A stretch of 64,000 nt of DNA. Source: Pagrus major (taxonomy: Eukaryota > Chordata > Actinopteri > Spariformes > Sparidae). The notes below the pieces were generated by a model. That model saw only the letters and a program-made list of their open reading frames with translations. It was not told where the DNA came from and did not search any database. Below, piece by piece: positions 54,621-64,000 of the stretch. The position numbers and the translations under genes were made by a program. The DNA lies in contig NC_133216.1 of the NCBI RefSeq assembly GCF_040436345.1, forward strand, positions 13,782,110-13,846,109, given 5' to 3'. The stretch's first letter is position 1; each line of letters opens with the position of its first letter.

Positions 54621-54905
54621 TCTCACAGCACATTCAAATGCACGTGTAGAAAATCGGAAAGAAGAGCGTTTTGCAAGGTTGTATATTAAGATTCAAGTTG
54701 TTTAAATCAGCGTCCTTTCACAAATAAAGGGAATGTGCGCATACGTTTTGCCATGCTCCTTCTTATTTTAAACTCGTAAATATAAGTCGTATGAAATTAA
54801 CTGCGCCCATGTCCTAACCGTTACATTTCCATTAGTCGCGAACGCATCATTTTTAAGGCGCGTACTACGCATGCGGGTAAACGGTCTCCCTGACCAATCA
54901 GGATC
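54621..54905 (-). promoter_or_regulatory. trim59: Probable TRIM59 promoter
   Basis: Upstream of the proposed first exon there is an inverted CCAAT box (CCAAT on the plus strand at 54894-54898) and a perfect palindrome CGCATGCG at 54868-54875, the core of NRF-1-type sites. CpG dinucleotides are more frequent here than in the flanks. No TATA box is seen. Confidence 0.4.
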
Positions 54906-55066
54906 CGCGTTTTCTAGATTTGAATTAAAGCTCAGAAACAACGGCACTTGGCTGTTTTACAGGATTTTTTTTAAAAAAGAGGAAAATAAACGTAAAAAGA
55001 TTAAATCACACCACTTCTTCACAACAGACCACACACACACACAGTCTCCTGATTTGGGTTTCACTA

Positions 55067-57329
55067 TTTATTTTTCTCGAAGACAACCTATCCTGTAGCC
55101 TATCTCCCAAAAAGGTTTTTTTTGGGCAAACCACCTTTTTATTCCTTCCATGTCATAATTTTAGATCTGAAACCACATGTTTGCTAACAAGGAATGCTGC
55201 AAAAAAAAAAAAAAAATACCCCTATGTTCAACAGAAGGTGTATGAGCACAATGTGTAATCATTTACTACAGTGTTTGAAGTTAACACAAAAAATGGGCAA
55301 GGGTAAGCTTGTACACCTAGCTGGTATAAGAGGAAAGAGGAATATGGGGCTAAGGACTCTGCAAGGTACTAAAGGTACAGCAAACTTGTTCATGGGTTTA
55401 TTTATTATTCAGGAGAACCCACTTGGGACAACTCCAGTCTGACATGTGGGAGACCCTTTGACCTTGAGAAAAGGGAGGTTAAATCTCCTCTTAGTCTAGC
55501 TGAGATACATTAGCAGATTCATTACTGCTGCTCCTGAAATAAAGTCATTATTTTCTCAAGTATCACTAAAAAGCATCATTGGATTACTCTAGAAAGACAA
55601 CAAAGATTGTGGTTGAGTGATGCATATTGTAGAGGTTGTTGGCAGGTCGAAACCTATGAAACCAACCAACACACCTTCAGAAAGACTTCAGGCCTCACTT
55701 TGCAGTACATGTGCAAAACCATAGATTATTCAGCAAATCGGACACTAGTGAGGGGTAAGGGAAGGGGAAACATGTAACATTTAAGCACAGTTTTACTTAA
55801 AATAAAAATTACACTGTATCCACAGCCTAAGGAAACTAAAATACCCTAAAAAATAACTGTGCTATAGTTTAGTACATGCAAAGGTTATGATTCACAATCC
55901 TACGTGAAATGGCCATTGTTCTCTTCTCCCTTGGTGATAAGTCAAAGCTATGGCAACAATACTGCAAAAGCAGTGATTTTGCTGTAAATTGAAGGAAAAT
56001 TAATGAAGTGTCACAAGGGGGGGAGGAACAGGTCATTTGGTTGATTATAGTGATGGTGTCAGAAATTTCACAGCATCAAGCCCATGTCTGGTGCGTAGGT
56101 TAGGGTTCTGGCGTGAAGGTTGGAATACGATCGTCGTCAATCACCTTTACAGAAGCAAGGAAACTAAAAGCTGAAAATAAAAAATATCATAAAAAGGAAC
56201 ACACTGGAGGCAAAAAGAAAAGCCCAAAAGCCACCAAATGCATCTTAATACAATGCACTGCTGCTCCACACCTGCCAATAGCATTGTCCAGTGTCAATTA
56301 ATACTAACTTAACAATAATTCAAAACAAAAAAAGAATCCTTGTGATGACGATGATTTTTTTTTTTTTTTCCATATCCAAAGTTCTTCCTTTCAGGGATTT
56401 GAGGATCAGCCTCTCTTTCAAAGGCAGAATTTCTTTCCTGAAACTTTTGCTAACCTCATTGTTGCGTTTCTCAATTTTTGCTTCTCTTCAGATGTTGTTA
56501 GATTTGTTGTTTTTTTCCCCCGTCTCTGCATGCGTTCTCACCCAGTCTCGCATACTCCCAGTCACGCACGCAGCCAAGCACACACAACTCATCCGTCCAT
56601 TCTCTCGCACATGCGTCACGCGCAGCCGGACTCCTGGCCCCGCCCACCAGGGGGAGAGGATGGTGCCCTGTTGGGGGCGTTTTTTTCGTTGGAGGAGATG
56701 AACCTGGCTCCTCAGCACTGAGTCCAGACATTCATACACAATGGGTCCATTCACACACATGTCTGATAGCGTGGCCGATTGGGGGAGGGGCACATCGAGG
56801 GTGGCGCCCTCTCAAGTCGGAGGACCGCAGAATTGTGATGGTTCATGGTTCATCTCAGTTCATAATTAAAGTTATATTCATTTCTGTATTTTGTTGTGTA
56901 GTAATATTTCAAGATCTCTTGATTTCTTATTTTTGGATGTCCTTGGTTCTCCCCGGGCAGACATCAAGTTTTTTTGTTGTCATTTGAAGTAGTTTTCCGA
57001 AGACGACAGCTCCAATAACACAGAAGTTATGTCGGCATGTCTCTCAACCGTTCGATGTAGATGTTTTGCTTTTTTGCAACATGTAGCCACTCATTCTCAC
57101 TCGCACCCACTCGCCATCTCAAACTTCATTTGGGCTGGTTCCCCTGGAATGCCAAATGAAATCCACACATTTTTCTCTCAGATAAGATGCAGCCATGGAT
57201 CCCACGAGCCAAGCACAATGGATCAAATTTCTCACACTCTCGCTCTCTTTCGCTCTTTCTCTCCTAATTTTTTTATGTTGAACAGAGTGCTGCATCGTGA
57301 ACAAAACTCCAGAATACCCCAGATGACGT
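55067..57329 (-). other. kpna4: KPNA4 3' UTR (about 1.9-2.3 kb)
   Basis: After the TAG at 57330-57332 no coding sequence continues. Minus-strand AATAAA signals (TTTATT on the plus strand) lie at 55401-55406, 55397-55402 and 55067-55072. The true end was not determined. The sequence includes a G+C-rich block around 56.5-56.8 kb and a T-rich run near 56,357-56,370. Confidence 0.5.

Positions 57330-64000
<6,671 letters not shown>

Noticed and set aside
56291-56793. 136-codon plus and 101-codon minus open frames
   Set aside because: They lie in the KPNA4 3' UTR, have no homology, and are likely chance frames in a G+C-richer block.

Overview
This window is nuclear DNA of a bony fish, most likely a percomorph (spiny-rayed) teleost. 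It contains intron-rich vertebrate genes with GT-AG splicing, many CA/GA microsatellites, and several hAT-type miniature transposons of kinds common in spiny-rayed fish. The gene order IFT80 (-) / SMC4 (+) / TRIM59 (-) / KPNA4 (-) is the same as on human 3q25. I identified every gene by translating exons and comparing them with family sequences I know; no database search was possible.

Layout. 1-17,692: no recognisable exon, probably one very long IFT80 intron, rich in microsatellites and hAT-like repeats. 17,693-26,912 (-): the first seven coding exons of IFT80 (254 residues of the N-terminal WD40 propeller); the rest of the gene lies off the left edge. 26,913-27,240: a short, probably bidirectional promoter. 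About 27,240-46,310 (+): complete SMC4 with one non-coding and 23 coding exons (1,299 codons plus stop, all phases consistent). A miR-15-type hairpin and a miR-16 hairpin lie in SMC4 coding intron 4, as in other vertebrates. 46,311-48,804: the tail-to-tail interval between SMC4 and TRIM59. 48,805-51,166 (-): complete TRIM59 coding sequence in four exons (428 residues), with a likely non-coding first exon near 54.5 kb and transposons in the long 5' intron. About 55.07-57.33 kb: KPNA4 3' UTR. 57,330-63,566 (-): the last 12 coding exons of KPNA4 (424 residues, from the first armadillo repeats to the stop); the N-terminal importin-beta-binding exons lie off the right edge.

How the genes relate. 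SMC4 is a core condensin ATPase, and the two microRNAs in its intron belong to the miR-15/16 cell-cycle repressor family. Its 3' UTR carries a 7-mer match to miR-16, so feedback on the host gene is possible. IFT80 (intraflagellar transport) is transcribed divergently from a shared 5' region with a near-match to the TCTCGCGAGA motif and an ETS-like site. TRIM59 (membrane RING E3 ligase) and KPNA4 (importin alpha-3) are in tandem on the minus strand.

The most useful unusual observations are: two GC-AG introns with the same G|GCAAGT donor (one each in IFT80 and SMC4); a NAGNAG acceptor and a start-overlapping uORF at the IFT80 5' end; a G at position 8 of the miR-15-type microRNA; and a nested hAT insertion that keeps its target-site duplication. 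I did not find a novel multi-gene system; the window is a conserved vertebrate block with normal fish repeat content.
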